From Microbacteriaceae bacterium MWH-Ta3 (GTDB lineage Bacteria > Actinomycetota > Actinomycetes > Actinomycetales > Microbacteriaceae), in assembly GCA_003053925.1 (NCBI GenBank), contig QBKD01000001.1, positions 1,116,001-1,180,000 of the forward strand: a stretch of DNA of 64,000 nt, given 5' to 3'. The notes beneath the pieces are model-generated. The model was not told the origin of the DNA. It did not search any database and saw only the letters and a program-made list of their open reading frames with translations. Numbering within the stretch: position 1 is the stretch's first letter; each line of letters begins with the position of its first letter. The translations under genes and the position numbers were made by a program. Of the stretch, positions 1-8,740 are shown in pieces.

Positions 1-693
1 GATCCGCAGGTCGATATCGTCGAGCGCCAGGGGAATAATTCCGCCGTCTTCGGGCACGGTGCGCACTCGGTTTCCCACCAGGAATCGGCCCGAGTTTCCC
101 AGAATCACGCAGTTGTCGGCCGAAATCAGGGCGGCATCGCCCGCGACTCGACGCAACATGGGAACCATGACCTTCTCCAGGTCACGTACCTCGATATCGC
201 AGCCCGCCATACCGACAAAGTCATCGCCGATGTACAGCGGAACGGTCAGCGTCAGAATGTATTGATCCATTCCGCCGTAGTCCATGTAGGGTCCCGTGAT
301 CGCGCGGTGGCGGGTGCGGGCAACAGTCTCGAACCACGGCAAGTTCTCGAAGTCGTAGTACGAACCGGAATCGGGTGTGAGGTTGAACAAAACCTTGCTG
401 TTCGTCCCCTCCTCGTTGTGTCGCCACCATTCAATGGCGCCGTGAGTTGCATCGATGGTTCCCGGGCTCAAAATGACACCCGCGCCTTCGGCGGTGGGGT
501 TGGCCGCAAGGAATTCGGTGGCGATGTCGCGGATTGCCTTGAGGTCTGCGCTAATGAGGAACTCGCGTGACCGCCGACTCTCCGCCAGTGCAGCGCCCAT
601 GCGAGCGGCCAGTGTTTCGAGGTCGGCGTAGACCGTGCCGAACCATTGGGCAAGCGATTCGGCCGCGAAGCGGGTTTGATTGTCGAGTTTCAT
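1..693 (-). CDS. Cache/PDC sensor domain protein (C-terminus beyond window)
   Basis: The reading frame begins with the ATG at 693 and stays open to the left edge (231 codons), so the C-terminus is missing. The start overlaps the stop of the upstream FadR-type gene as ATGA, indicating translational coupling. The N-terminal part is helical; residues about 60-200 contain patterns seen in extracytoplasmic-type Cache/PDC ligand-sensing folds (aromatic YYDFENLPWF, then GPYMDYGG, then LTVPLYIGDDFVGMAGCDI). I see no signal peptide or membrane helix in the visible part, so it may sense a small molecule in the cytoplasm. Pairing with a FadR regulator and a semialdehyde dehydrogenase suggests a role in amino-acid or amine catabolism; the ligand is unknown. 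Confidence 0.7.
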   Translation of the reverse strand, partial: MKLDNQTRFAAESLAQWFGTVYADLETLAARMGAALAESRRSREFLISADLKAIRDIATEFLAANPTAEGAGVILSPGTIDATHGAIEWWRHNEEGTNSKVLFNLTPDSGSYYDFENLPWFETVARTRHRAITGPYMDYGGMDQYILTLTVPLYIGDDFVGMAGCDIEVRDLEKVMVPMLRRVAGDAALISADNCVILGNSGRFLVGNRVRTVPEDGGIIPLALDDIDLRI

Positions 694-1451
694 GCGCGGG
701 TCGCTTCGATATCGGGGTAGGTCAGGGAAAGCTTGGCATCGATCAGGCGATAAATGTTGCGGTGAATGTGCTCGCTGGCGCGTGCCTCGGCTTCCGACAC
801 ATTTTCCGCACGCAGTGCGTCGACGATTGCGGTGTGTTCGCGCGCGGCCTTGGCACGGTCCTCGGGGTCGTCCAGAACCGACCACAGCATCTCGACCGAT
901 TCGCTCTGCAGGCGAATTTCGGCCTGCATCAGGCGCTCCGATTGTGTGAGGGCCGCCAGCTGAATATGGAACTTGCTGTCGGCGCGGGTGCACGATTCCA
1001 AGCCGCGGGCGTCACCAATTGCCGTGGCCAGAACCGCCAGGCGGTCAATGTCGCGTGGCAGGGAACGTTCGTACGCCAGCCGAACCGTGGCGACGGCAAC
1101 GCCGGTTTGCTCGTCGGCGAGGTCACGCAGTTCCGCCATCGACAGATCGATGAGTCGCGATCGCAACACCGGGGCGCTGGCGGCGGGTGTGCCCGTCACG
1201 AAGGTGCCACCGCTGCGACCTCGGCGGGTCTCGATGATTCCCGCGTCGCGCAGGGTAGCCAGTGCATCGCGAACGGTGGCGCTCGCGACGCCGAACATCT
1301 GGGACAGCTCATTTTCGACGGGAAGCTGTTCGCCCTGGCGGATCAAACCCAGGGCAATGGCGGTGGTCAAGCGGCTGGCAACGGCGTCGGCGCGCATGAC
1401 ATCGGGCAGCGGGCGGAAGACCTGCCCACGCATTCCGTTCAGCTCTGCCAT
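690..1451 (-). CDS. GntR/FadR-family transcriptional regulator
   Basis: 253 aa. An N-terminal winged helix-turn-helix spans about residues 18-88 (ENELSQMFGVASATVRDALATL, then the wing RRGRSGGTFV). It is followed by an all-helical FCD-type effector domain (about 95-240) with His residues in FHIQL, REH and SEHIHRN, as expected for the metal/ligand pocket of this family. The ATG at 1451 is preceded by GGAGG about 8 nt upstream. It is divergent from the aldehyde dehydrogenase gene; the 110-nt gap contains the inverted repeat ACGC-TAGC-GCGT (1503-1514), a possible but unproven operator. The gene probably controls the dehydrogenase and its own operon with the sensor protein. Confidence 0.88.
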   Translation of the reverse strand: MAELNGMRGQVFRPLPDVMRADAVASRLTTAIALGLIRQGEQLPVENELSQMFGVASATVRDALATLRDAGIIETRRGRSGGTFVTGTPAASAPVLRSRLIDLSMAELRDLADEQTGVAVATVRLAYERSLPRDIDRLAVLATAIGDARGLESCTRADSKFHIQLAALTQSERLMQAEIRLQSESVEMLWSVLDDPEDRAKAAREHTAIVDALRAENVSEAEARASEHIHRNIYRLIDAKLSLTYPDIEATRA

Positions 1452-1561
1452 GAAATCGTTTGCCTCCGTATGATTAACCGTGGGGCGAATCGCCGTAGCA
1501 ACACGCTAGCGCGTAAAACACTCAAAAGTGCACCAAATCACCCCGAACAAGGAGAAAATTC

Positions 1562-2938
1562 ATGGTTTACGCCATCACCAACCCGGCAACCGGAATCGTC
1601 GAACAGACCTTCGATAGCCTGACGCCCGAGCAGATCGACGCCGCTGTCGACGCCGCTCACACCGCCTACCTGTCGTGGAAAGACACCCCGATTGCCGAAC
1701 GCGCCGCAGTGCTGCAGCGCGTGGCCGACATCTATCGCGAACGTGCCGCCGAACTGGGTGCCATCATTGCGCGCGAAATGGGCAAGCCGATTCGTCAGGC
1801 AACGGGCGAGGCCAGCTTTGTGGGGGACATTTACGAGTACTACGCCGTCCACGGTCCCGCGCTGATTGCCGACGAGGACATGCATCCCATGAGCGGAGGC
1901 GCGGCGATTGTGCGCTCGGCCCCCATCGGTGCGCTGCTGGGAATCATGCCCTGGAACTACCCGTATTACCAGGTGGCACGTTTTGCCGCGCCCAACATTC
2001 TGTTGGGAAACACAATCCTGCTGAAGCATGCCAGCAACTGCCCCCAGTCCGCTCTGGTGCAGGAGGAAATCTTCCGCGAGGCGGGACTGCCCGAAGGCGT
2101 CTACGTCAACATTTTCGCGGAAAGCCGCCACATCGCGGGAATTATCGAAGACCCGCGCGTGCAGGGTGTCTCGTTGACGGGCTCCGAGAAGGCGGGCATG
2201 GCGGTTGCCGAGGTTGCTGGCCGCGCCCTCAAAAAGTACGTCCTGGAATTGGGGGGCAGTGATCCATTCATCGTTCTTGACGATGTCAACCTCGAGGCCA
2301 CGGTCGACGCCGCGGTGTCGGGTCGAATGAGCAACGCGGGTCAGGCGTGTACCGCGGCCAAGCGGTTCATTGTCGTGGACTCGGTCTATGACCGTTTCGT
2401 CGAAATGTTTGCGCAGAAGCTCCAGGCCTATGTGCCGGGCGACCCGCAGAGTCCCGACACGCGATTCGGCCCGCTGTCGTCGGTGGGTGCGGTCGAGGAG
2501 CTGGTCGAGCAAGTTCAGGACGCCGTCGCCAAGGGCGCGACGCTCGTCACCGGCGGACACCGCATAGGCGACACGGGCGCGTTCATGGAGGCCACCCTGC
2601 TTACCGACGTCACGCCAGGGATGCGTGCGTACAGCGAGGAACTGTTTGGGCCGGTGGCGGTGGCCTACCGCGTAGCCGACGCCGATGCGGCTGTCGCTCT
2701 GGCCAATGACAACGAGCTGGGTCTGTCCAGCGCCGTGTTTGCGGCCGATCTTGCCGCGGCGCACGACGTAGCCGATCGCCTCGAGGCGGGAATGGTGTAC
2801 ATCAACGAAAACACCGATTCGCACGTGGATCTTCCCTTCGGCGGGATCAAGCGATCCGGTGTGGGTCGCGAATTGGGCCGGTTCGGCCTCGAAGAATTTG
2901 TGAACAAGAAGCTGATTCGCACGGCGCCGACCGCATAG
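1562..2938 (+). CDS. NAD(P)-dependent aldehyde dehydrogenase, succinate-semialdehyde type
   Basis: 458 aa, the length of the compact GabD/Sad-type subfamily. Visible catalytic elements are the substrate/cofactor Asn in MPWNYPYYQ (about residue 138), the cofactor Lys in ILLKHASN, the general-base Glu229 (LELGGSDP) and the nucleophile Cys263 (NAGQACTAAKR). The ending PFGGIKRSGVGRELG is typical of the superfamily. GGAG lies 7 nt before the ATG. It is divergent from the FadR gene, which is the likely regulator. Oxidation of succinate semialdehyde to succinate (GABA/polyamine catabolism) is the best guess from subfamily resemblance and the FadR/Cache neighbours, but substrate cannot be read from sequence alone. 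Confidence 0.85.
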   Translation: MVYAITNPATGIVEQTFDSLTPEQIDAAVDAAHTAYLSWKDTPIAERAAVLQRVADIYRERAAELGAIIAREMGKPIRQATGEASFVGDIYEYYAVHGPALIADEDMHPMSGGAAIVRSAPIGALLGIMPWNYPYYQVARFAAPNILLGNTILLKHASNCPQSALVQEEIFREAGLPEGVYVNIFAESRHIAGIIEDPRVQGVSLTGSEKAGMAVAEVAGRALKKYVLELGGSDPFIVLDDVNLEATVDAAVSGRMSNAGQACTAAKRFIVVDSVYDRFVEMFAQKLQAYVPGDPQSPDTRFGPLSSVGAVEELVEQVQDAVAKGATLVTGGHRIGDTGAFMEATLLTDVTPGMRAYSEELFGPVAVAYRVADADAAVALANDNELGLSSAVFAADLAAAHDVADRLEAGMVYINENTDSHVDLPFGGIKRSGVGRELGRFGLEEFVNKKLIRTAPTA

Positions 2939-2942
2939 GACA

Positions 2943-3005
2943 CCACCCCGGAGAGAGTGTGCCGCCGGGTGGTCGCTGGGTGGGCGCCGGGGCTTCGCGG
3001 CGCCC
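2943..3005 (+). terminator. Tandem hairpins after the aldehyde dehydrogenase gene
   Basis: Two stem-loops follow the stop codon at 2938. Hairpin one (2943-2972) pairs CCACCC(C)GG with CCGGGTGG (one bulge, 13-nt loop). Hairpin two (2982-3005) pairs GGGCGCCG with CGGCGCCC around an 8-nt loop. Neither has a strong T tract, so these are terminator candidates based on stem strength and position. Confidence 0.55.
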
Positions 3006-3053
3006 TGTGGATAATTTCTGCCGAGGGCGGCGTGTGCGCGACACAGTGTGTGC

Positions 3054-3251
3054 ATGAACCACTTTCTTCACACTGGTCCCTTTCCCGCATACCGACGCCA
3101 GATCGGCGATGACCGCGAACGCGGCGATGTTCCCGGCTGGGTGCTCATCACGCTGATGACTGCTGGGCTCGTCGTGGTGATTTGGGCCATGGCCGGACCT
3201 GCCCTCTCGGGTGTGTTCACCGATGCCATCGAACGCGTCACCAACTTTTAG
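3054..3251 (+). CDS. Short DUF4244/Flp-pilin-like protein
   Basis: 65 aa from the ATG at 3054 (67 aa from the GTG at 3048). After a short charged segment with ERGDVPGW there is one hydrophobic helix (VLITLMTAGLVVVIWAMAG) and a short amphipathic tail ending IERVTNF. This matches the small DUF4244 proteins that occupy the pilin position in actinobacterial tad loci. It heads a four-gene cluster with TadE-like and Rv3654c-like genes. No clear ribosome binding site is visible. The role as a pseudopilin is inferred from context. Confidence 0.72.
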   Translation: MNHFLHTGPFPAYRRQIGDDRERGDVPGWVLITLMTAGLVVVIWAMAGPALSGVFTDAIERVTNF

Positions 3252-3633
3252 AACCGGCGCACCCGATCGGGGCAGTGCCCCGATCGAATTCGCCATGGTG
3301 TCGATGTTGCTGGTGGTGGTCGTGTTGGGTGTGCTGCAGGTGGCAGCCGTGGGCCTCATCCGCACGATTGTTGCCGATGCTGCGGCCGGTGGGGCTGCGT
3401 ATGCGGCGCTCGCCGATGTTCCCGACAGTCACGGAGTGCTGCGTGCCCGTGAGTTGCTGGATGCCTCGTTGGGTTCCGATGTTGCCGATGCCGCCCGAAT
3501 TGTCACACGGCCAGGAGGTGGCGCGGGACTCGTTGCGCTCGACATCACGACAGATTTACCGGTGATCGGCCTGTGGGGGATTCCCGGCGCGCTCACGGTC
3601 ACGGGGCGTGCGGTGCGCGAGGTCCTGCCGTGA
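3223..3633 (+). CDS. TadE-like pseudopilin-type membrane protein
   Basis: 136 aa from the ATG at 3223 (a GTG at 3211 is an alternative); it overlaps the preceding gene by about 29 nt. The N-terminus has the TadE signature RGSAPIEFAMV followed by one hydrophobic helix (about residues 24-46, SMLLVVVVLGVLQVAAVGL) and a soluble domain with helical and beta segments. TadE-family proteins are processed by prepilin peptidases at a Glu-containing motif like this and assist Flp pilus assembly at the cell envelope. No prepilin peptidase, TadA ATPase or TadB/C platform gene is in the window. Confidence 0.8.
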   Translation: MPSNASPTFRTGAPDRGSAPIEFAMVSMLLVVVVLGVLQVAAVGLIRTIVADAAAGGAAYAALADVPDSHGVLRARELLDASLGSDVADAARIVTRPGGGAGLVALDITTDLPVIGLWGIPGALTVTGRAVREVLP

Positions 3634-4043
3634 GTGCCTCGCTCGAATTTCTCGTGGCGGGTGTGATTCTGGTTGTGCCCACCGCGGTGTTTAGCTCCAC
3701 GATGATCACTGTGACGGCGGCCCAGGCTGCGGCACAGAACGTGGCACAGCACGGCGCGCATACCTTTGCGTTGGCACCCAACGATGCGGTGGGGCAGTCG
3801 GTGCTGAAGCGCTATGCGCGGCTGAGTTTCGCCGACTACGGGGTGGCGCAGGTAACCCCGGTTGTTGCGGTGAGCTGCGATACGAATCCGTGCCACGAAC
3901 GCCTGGCTACCGTGACCATCAGCGTCACGGCGCACGTCCCCATCCTGGGTGTACCGGGATTTCTACCGGCCATGACCGTTCCCGTATACGCCACCGCTAC
4001 GGAACAGATTTCGCGTCTGTGGAGCGGCGATGCGGATGACTAG
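3630..4043 (+). CDS. Second TadE-like envelope protein
   Basis: 137 aa if translation starts at the GTG (3630), which overlaps the stop of the previous gene as GTGA; this places the TadE-like motif SASLEFLVAGVILVVPTAVF at the extreme N-terminus, as expected. A single membrane helix is followed by a small exported domain containing two cysteines (SCDTNPCHE) that could form a disulphide. It is coupled to the genes on both sides and probably forms part of the same envelope assembly. The exact substrate is unknown. Confidence 0.75.
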   Translation: MSASLEFLVAGVILVVPTAVFSSTMITVTAAQAAAQNVAQHGAHTFALAPNDAVGQSVLKRYARLSFADYGVAQVTPVVAVSCDTNPCHERLATVTISVTAHVPILGVPGFLPAMTVPVYATATEQISRLWSGDADD

Positions 4044-4494
4044 AGGCCGAATCCCTGCGAGCGTCGTGTGCACGGACCGCAGCAGCGAACGTGGTTCCCT
4101 GCTGCCGTTGATCGCGGGCTTGGGCGCGCTCGTCCTGGCGTTCGCCCTGGCAGCCATAGATATTGCGGCGTTGTATTCCGAACGCTCGCGCGTGCAGGCA
4201 ATTGCCGATTCCTGCGCGCGGGTTGGGGCCGAATCATTCGATGCGGCGGCGCTTGATTTGGTGGGCGATGACCTGCAGGTGAATCTGACGGCAAACGCGG
4301 TGACGAGTTCGGTTCGGCTGTTCCTGAAATCACTCGACAATTCGAGGGTCACGCTTGTGTCTGCGCGGACACCCGATGGTCAGACGGCCCAGGTTACTGT
4401 CCGCTCGAGGTGGCAGCCGCCGATCGCCGTGCCGTTCCTGCCGCCCGCCATCGAGGTCGTGGCCACGGGCTCTGCTCGACTCGAACGGGGCTGA
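4030..4494 (+). CDS. Rv3654c-type TadE/TadG-like protein
   Basis: 154 aa; begins within the last 14 nt of the upstream gene. The N-terminal region has SSERGSLLPLIAGLGALVLAF, a TadG/Rv3654c-like hydrophobic anchor, followed by IDIAALYSERSRVQAIADSCARVGAESFD, typical of the helix after the anchor in TadG/TadE-like proteins. The C-terminal half is a small beta-rich extracytoplasmic domain. It completes the DUF4244-TadE-TadE-like-Rv3654c order known from other actinobacteria. Function in Flp-type pilus or secretion is inferred from this order. Confidence 0.72.
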   Translation: MRMTRGRIPASVVCTDRSSERGSLLPLIAGLGALVLAFALAAIDIAALYSERSRVQAIADSCARVGAESFDAAALDLVGDDLQVNLTANAVTSSVRLFLKSLDNSRVTLVSARTPDGQTAQVTVRSRWQPPIAVPFLPPAIEVVATGSARLERG

Positions 4495-4522
4495 ACGTGC
4501 CTCGCGGTAGGCTCGACCTATC

Positions 4523-5629
4523 ATGATTTCTCTCGATGTTTCGGACCGTATCCAGGCACTTCGCTCGTTATTGGGCGACATTGTGGCGGTCGTCGACCTC
4601 GAATCGGTGCGCGCCACCATCGCTGAACTGTCCGAGAAAGCGGGTGCTGCAGACCTCTGGGATAACCCCGATGCGGCACAGAAGGTGACCAGCGCGCTCA
4701 GCCATGCTCAGGCACAAGTGGCGCGCATCACCAGTGTCCAAAATCGTCTCGACGACCTCGAGGTGCTCATCGGCATGGCGCACGAAATGGACGATCAGGA
4801 TTCCGCTGACGAGGCGCTGGCCGAACTTGTGTCGCTGGAAAAGGTTCTGGCGGAAATGGAAGTGCAAACGCTGCTGGATGGCGAGTACGACGCCAACCCC
4901 GCGATCGTCACCATCCGCTCGGGTGCGGGTGGCGTCGACGCCGCCGATTTCGCCGAAATGCTGTTGCGCATGTACGTGCGGTGGGCGGAACAGCACAAGT
5001 TCCCTGTGACCGTTCTGGACACGTCATACGCGGAAGAAGCCGGAATCAAGAGCGCAACCTTCGAGGTCGACGCACCGTTCGCGTTCGGAACACTGTCGGT
5101 CGAGGCGGGAACCCACCGTCTGGTGCGCATGAGCCCCTTCAATTCCGCGGGCAAGCGCCAGACATCCTTTGCCGCCGTCGAGGTGGTTCCCCTGATGCCC
5201 GAAACGGTCGTGAGCGAAATCCCCGAAAACGATATTCGCGTGGACGTCTTCCGTTCGTCTGGGCCTGGCGGTCAGTCGGTGAACACCACCGATTCCGCCG
5301 TTCGCATCACCCACATTCCCAGCGGGATCGTCGTGAGCTGTCAGAACGAGAAGAGCCAGATTCAAAACCGCGCCGCCGCAATGCGCGTGCTGCAAAGCCG
5401 ACTGTTGCTGTTGCAGCGCGAAGAAGAGGCCGCGAAAAAGAAGGAACTCGCGGGTGTCATCACCGCGTCGTGGGGCGACCAAATGCGGTCGTACGTTCTT
5501 GCCCCCTACCAAATGGTGAAGGACCTGCGTACCGATTACGAAGTGAACAACCCGCAGGCGGTCTTCGACGGCGATTTGGACGGATTCATTGCGGCAGGAA
5601 TTCGCCACCGCAAGCAGAAAACCGACTAA
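4523..5629 (+). CDS. prfB: Peptide chain release factor 2
   Basis: 368 aa. Contains the stop-codon recognition tripeptide Ser-Pro-Phe at residues 204-206 (diagnostic for RF2, UAA/UGA) and the peptidyl-tRNA hydrolysis motif Gly-Gly-Gln at 249-251 in [19 protein letters not shown]. It is encoded in one frame: the autoregulatory +1 frameshift found near codon 26 in many bacteria is absent. A -10-like TAGGCT (4508-4513) ends 9 nt before the ATG and there is no Shine-Dalgarno sequence, so the mRNA is probably leaderless. It precedes ftsEX and smpB, the usual actinobacterial arrangement. Confidence 0.97.
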   Translation: MISLDVSDRIQALRSLLGDIVAVVDLESVRATIAELSEKAGAADLWDNPDAAQKVTSALSHAQAQVARITSVQNRLDDLEVLIGMAHEMDDQDSADEALAELVSLEKVLAEMEVQTLLDGEYDANPAIVTIRSGAGGVDAADFAEMLLRMYVRWAEQHKFPVTVLDTSYAEEAGIKSATFEVDAPFAFGTLSVEAGTHRLVRMSPFNSAGKRQTSFAAVEVVPLMPETVVSEIPENDIRVDVFRSSGPGGQSVNTTDSAVRITHIPSGIVVSCQNEKSQIQNRAAAMRVLQSRLLLLQREEEAAKKKELAGVITASWGDQMRSYVLAPYQMVKDLRTDYEVNNPQAVFDGDLDGFIAAGIRHRKQKTD

Positions 5630-5679
5630 CGAGTGTCGCTGCGCGGGCTGCCGTGCGCCCCGCCTAGGCTAAAACTACG

Positions 5680-6747
5680 ATGATCCGTTTTGATTCTGTC
5701 TCGAAAACCTACCGATCGGGCAACCGTCCGGCGCTGCACGACGCGACCCTCGAAATTGAACCGGGCGAGTTCGTGTTCCTCGTCGGTGCTTCGGGCAGTG
5801 GAAAGTCGTCGCTGCTGCGCCTGATTCTGCGCGAAGAGCGCCCCAATAAGGGCACCGTGCATGTGCTGGGACAGGACCTGGGGCGTCTGTCGAACCGTAA
5901 AGTTCCGCACTATCGCCGCAATCTCGGTGTGGTGTTCCAAGACTTCCGCCTGCTTCCCACCAAGACCGTCTTCGACAACGTCGGTTTCGCCATGCGCGTG
6001 CTGGGCAAGTCCGAGGCATTTATCCACGAGGCCGTGCCCGACGTATTGCGCATGGTGGGCCTCGAGTCCAAGGCCAACCGCCTGCCCCACGAACTCTCGG
6101 GTGGCGAACAACAACGTGTGGCCATCGCGCGTGCCGTGGTGAACAAGCCCGCAATCCTGCTGGCCGACGAGCCCACGGGTAACCTCGACCCCGCAACCTC
6201 GGCCGGCATCATGGACGTGCTGCGCCGCATCAACGCCGCGGGAACCACGGTTCTTATGGCCACACACGACAGCGGCATCGTCAACGACATGAAGAAGCGC
6301 GTGATCGAGTTGTCCGAGGGGCACATCATCCGCGATGAAACGGGTGGCGCCTATCGCACCGAGGCACTGGCCATCGTTCGCGAGGAATCCCGCATCGACG
6401 ACCTGTCGTTCGACGCGCAAGATGACGTCAACAGTCCGGCCCTCGAGGCATCGGACGACAAGCCGGGTGCCGGGACTGATTCCATCGACAGCGCGTTGGA
6501 TGAGGCCTCGGAGGCACGTCCCGCCGCCGCGCAGGACACCGCAGATTTGTCCGACATCTTGGCCGATCGCGCCAACGATTCGTTCCTGGCCGACCTCGAT
6601 GCGCCGAACCGCAAGGACACGCAGCCCATTGTGTTGGAGCCCGTGCGAATCGACCCCATTCCCGGTTTCGATGCGATGGCGCCCGGTGCCATCACCGAAT
6701 CGCTCGATCTGTCGTACCTCGATGGCATGGGGGAGGACACCAAATGA
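5680..6747 (+). CDS. ftsE: Cell-division ABC transporter ATP-binding protein FtsE with long C-terminal tail
   Basis: 355 aa. The first about 228 residues are a complete ABC ATPase: Walker [12 protein letters not shown] (about 35-45), signature [16 protein letters not shown], Walker [13 protein letters not shown] and the switch His in MATHD. FtsE works with FtsX to control peptidoglycan hydrolases at the division site. After residue about 228 there is an acidic, low-complexity extension of about 127 residues that is absent from the usual 220-230 aa FtsE. A TAGGCT element (5665-5670) ends 9 nt before the ATG without an SD, suggesting leaderless translation. The stop overlaps the ftsX start (ATGA). 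Confidence 0.95.
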   Translation: MIRFDSVSKTYRSGNRPALHDATLEIEPGEFVFLVGASGSGKSSLLRLILREERPNKGTVHVLGQDLGRLSNRKVPHYRRNLGVVFQDFRLLPTKTVFDNVGFAMRVLGKSEAFIHEAVPDVLRMVGLESKANRLPHELSGGEQQRVAIARAVVNKPAILLADEPTGNLDPATSAGIMDVLRRINAAGTTVLMATHDSGIVNDMKKRVIELSEGHIIRDETGGAYRTEALAIVREESRIDDLSFDAQDDVNSPALEASDDKPGAGTDSIDSALDEASEARPAAAQDTADLSDILADRANDSFLADLDAPNRKDTQPIVLEPVRIDPIPGFDAMAPGAITESLDLSYLDGMGEDTK

Positions 6748-7658
6748 GCCTGAGATTTGTCCTGGCCGAGGCCTGGAACGGCCTGCGCCGCAATGTGTCG
6801 ATGGTGGTGTCGGTGGTCCTCGTGACCCTCGTGTCACTGACCTTCGTGGGTTCGGCCGTGCTTCTGCAGCTGCAGGTCAGCCAGATGAAGTCGTTCTGGT
6901 ACGACAAGGCCCAGGTGGCCGTGTACCTGTGTACCGAATATTCCACGAGCGGAACGTGTAACCAGCAGGAAGCTAGCGAGGATCAGAAGGCCGCGATTCA
7001 GGCACAATTGGATTCCGCCACGCTGCAGCCGTATGTCGATACCTATTACTTCGAAAACCACGAACAGGCCTACGACAATTTCGTGACCCAATTCGAGGGC
7101 AGCGCCGTTGTTGATCTGGTGACGGCCGATCTGCTTCCCGAAACCTATTGGGTGAGCCTCGTTGATCCCACGCAGTCCGCCATCATTTTCGAGGCGGTCG
7201 GCGGCATGTCCGGCGTGGAATCGGTGGTCGACCAGCGGTCGTACCTCGATGGAATCTTCTCGATGCTGAATGCCGCGAGCCTCACGGCCGTCGGCGTTGC
7301 GGCGCTCATGCTCGTGGCCGCGGCACTGCTGATAGCCACGACCATTCGACTGAGCGCCTTCTCGCGCCGCCGTGAACTGGCCATCATGCGATTGGTGGGC
7401 GCCTCGAACTGGTTTATTCAGACACCCTTTATCGTCGAGGGCGTTGTTGCCGCAACAATTGGATCATTGCTGGCGTGCGCCGTGGTGGTGGGAATCGTCG
7501 TGTTCTTCGTGGACGGATTCCTGGCCGATGCCATGCCGACGACATCGTTTATCCAGCTGGCCGACGCGGGAATTGTCTTCCCGATTCTGCTGGGGGTTGG
7601 CGCCATTCTGGCCGCCACGTCTGCCTACGTGGCCATCAGCCGCTACCTGCGCGTGTAA
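6744..7658 (+). CDS. ftsX: Cell-division protein FtsX
   Basis: 304 aa, coupled to ftsE by an ATGA overlap. The topology is that of FtsX: one N-terminal helix (about 21-43), a large extracytoplasmic domain (about 45-175, with a Cys pair in [13 protein letters not shown]), then three C-terminal helices (about 180-300). The last part contains [14 protein letters not shown], the cytoplasmic coupling segment that contacts FtsE. FtsX transmits the ATPase cycle to peptidoglycan hydrolases outside the membrane. Confidence 0.95.
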   Translation: MSLRFVLAEAWNGLRRNVSMVVSVVLVTLVSLTFVGSAVLLQLQVSQMKSFWYDKAQVAVYLCTEYSTSGTCNQQEASEDQKAAIQAQLDSATLQPYVDTYYFENHEQAYDNFVTQFEGSAVVDLVTADLLPETYWVSLVDPTQSAIIFEAVGGMSGVESVVDQRSYLDGIFSMLNAASLTAVGVAALMLVAAALLIATTIRLSAFSRRRELAIMRLVGASNWFIQTPFIVEGVVAATIGSLLACAVVVGIVVFFVDGFLADAMPTTSFIQLADAGIVFPILLGVGAILAATSAYVAISRYLRV

Positions 7659-7665
7659 CGCGTCG

Positions 7666-7689
7666 GCCCTCCGCGCTAAACTGGAGGGC
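7666..7689 (+). terminator. Weak hairpin between ftsX and smpB
   Basis: GCCCTCC pairs with GGAGGGC around a 10-nt loop just after ftsX. The loop contains TAAACT (7677-7682), which could be the -10 of the smpB promoter, so the element may terminate ftsX transcripts only partially. Confidence 0.4.
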
Positions 7690-7724
7690 TAGTACACGGT
7701 CGCACACACGGAAGGAGGCGAACC

Positions 7725-8201
7725 ATGCCCAGAGAAAAGGGCGAAAAGGTGGTCGCCACCAACCGCAAGGCGCGGCACGATTACGCCATTGAAGACACCT
7801 ACGAATGTGGGTTGGTGCTGATGGGCACCGAGGTCAAGGCGCTGCGTGAGGGCCGCGCGAACCTCACCGATGGCTGGGCGCACATCGAGGGCGGTGAGAT
7901 GTGGCTGGAATCGGTGCACATCCCCGAATATTTCCAGGGAAACTGGACAAACCACGCCACGCGCCGTAAGCGCAAGCTGCTGTTGCACCGCGAGCAGATC
8001 ATTAAGATCAGCCACAAGGTCAAGGCCGGCGGTTACACGCTGGTTCCTCTGCAGCTGTATTTCAAGGACGGCCGCGCAAAGGTGGAACTGGCCGTCGCAA
8101 AGGGCAAAAAGGAATACGACAAGCGCCACACCATTCGCGAACGCGAGGACAAGCGCGAAGCCGACCGGGCCATGAAATCCAAGAAGCTTCGCGGGGAATA
8201 A
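7725..8201 (+). CDS. smpB: SsrA-binding protein SmpB
   Basis: 158 aa, the standard SmpB length. It has the conserved start [34 protein letters not shown], the beta-barrel core and the basic C-terminal tail ([21 protein letters not shown]) that enters the decoding centre in trans-translation. A strong SD (GGAAGGAGG) lies 6 nt before the ATG. It is immediately upstream of ssrA, its RNA partner, as in many actinobacteria. Confidence 0.97.
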   Translation: MPREKGEKVVATNRKARHDYAIEDTYECGLVLMGTEVKALREGRANLTDGWAHIEGGEMWLESVHIPEYFQGNWTNHATRRKRKLLLHREQIIKISHKVKAGGYTLVPLQLYFKDGRAKVELAVAKGKKEYDKRHTIREREDKREADRAMKSKKLRGE

Positions 8202-8258
8202 ATCCTGCCTCTGCGGTGTCTTAGACTGTAACCCCACCTTCGGGTGGTCTTGAAAACT

Positions 8259-8685
8259 CCATAGTGCGGAATATGCCAGCCTTCCTGGGGATGATCGGTT
8301 TCGACAGTGCGTGTCAACCTGGGGGAAGCGGGCCGAGGATGCAGGGTTATCTCGTAAACGATCTCTGTAAACCAATAGGTGCCAAAGCTAAGCGCACCGA
8401 CTTCGCTCTCGCCGCCTAATAAGCCGCCAGACAAGTCCGTCGGACTAGGGATGCCTTCGACCTAGACCCCGGCGCCATTTAGAGGGATTGCTGCAACACC
8501 GCGTTTCAGGATGTTGTGGGACTTTTACTGGAACTGGGCTCGTCGACCAAGGTGTCTCATCCAATGGTCGGGGCCGAGTAGAACGACTCATGAGACTACG
8601 CCCGTAGAAGACTTAGCTTCTCCGTATTGGACGGGGGTTCAATTCCCCCCATCTCCACCACTTGTTGGCACATTCCGCACTCTGG
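8259..8685 (+). repeat. Inverted repeat flanking the tmRNA gene
   Basis: The arm at 8259-8277 (containing AGTGCGGAATATGCC) can pair with the arm at 8667-8685 (containing GGCACATTCCGCACT): 17 of 19 positions pair, with an A-C and a T-C mismatch. The inner ends lie 9 nt before the mature 5' end and 6 nt after the CCA. A precursor transcript would thus close on itself with a long terminal stem, a plausible processing substrate. The role is inferred. Confidence 0.65.
8287..8660 (+). ncRNA. ssrA: Transfer-messenger RNA
   Basis: 374 nt. The 5' GGGGATG pairs with the 3' CATCTCC of the acceptor stem, including the G3-U wobble needed by alanyl-tRNA synthetase. CCA is encoded at 8658-8660, and the T arm (GGGGGTTCAATTCCCCC) is intact. 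The tag frame begins at GCC 8381 and encodes AKAKRTDFALAA followed by two TAA codons (8417-8422), so the peptide added is (A)AKAKRTDFALAA, an actinobacterial-type tag. The RNA rescues stalled ribosomes with SmpB, encoded just upstream. Confidence 0.96.
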
Positions 8686-8740
8686 TCTACTGCCCGTCTC
8701 CGTGCTACTGTGCAGGACATCACACGGAGGGACGCCCGAC

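Noticed and set aside
1538-3055. A 505-codon open frame on the minus strand opposite the aldehyde dehydrogenase
   Set aside because: Antisense shadow; the plus strand encodes all aldehyde dehydrogenase motifs.
4523-4650. Programmed +1 frameshift in prfB
   Set aside because: The RF2 frame is continuous from the ATG; no in-frame UGA or slippery site is present.
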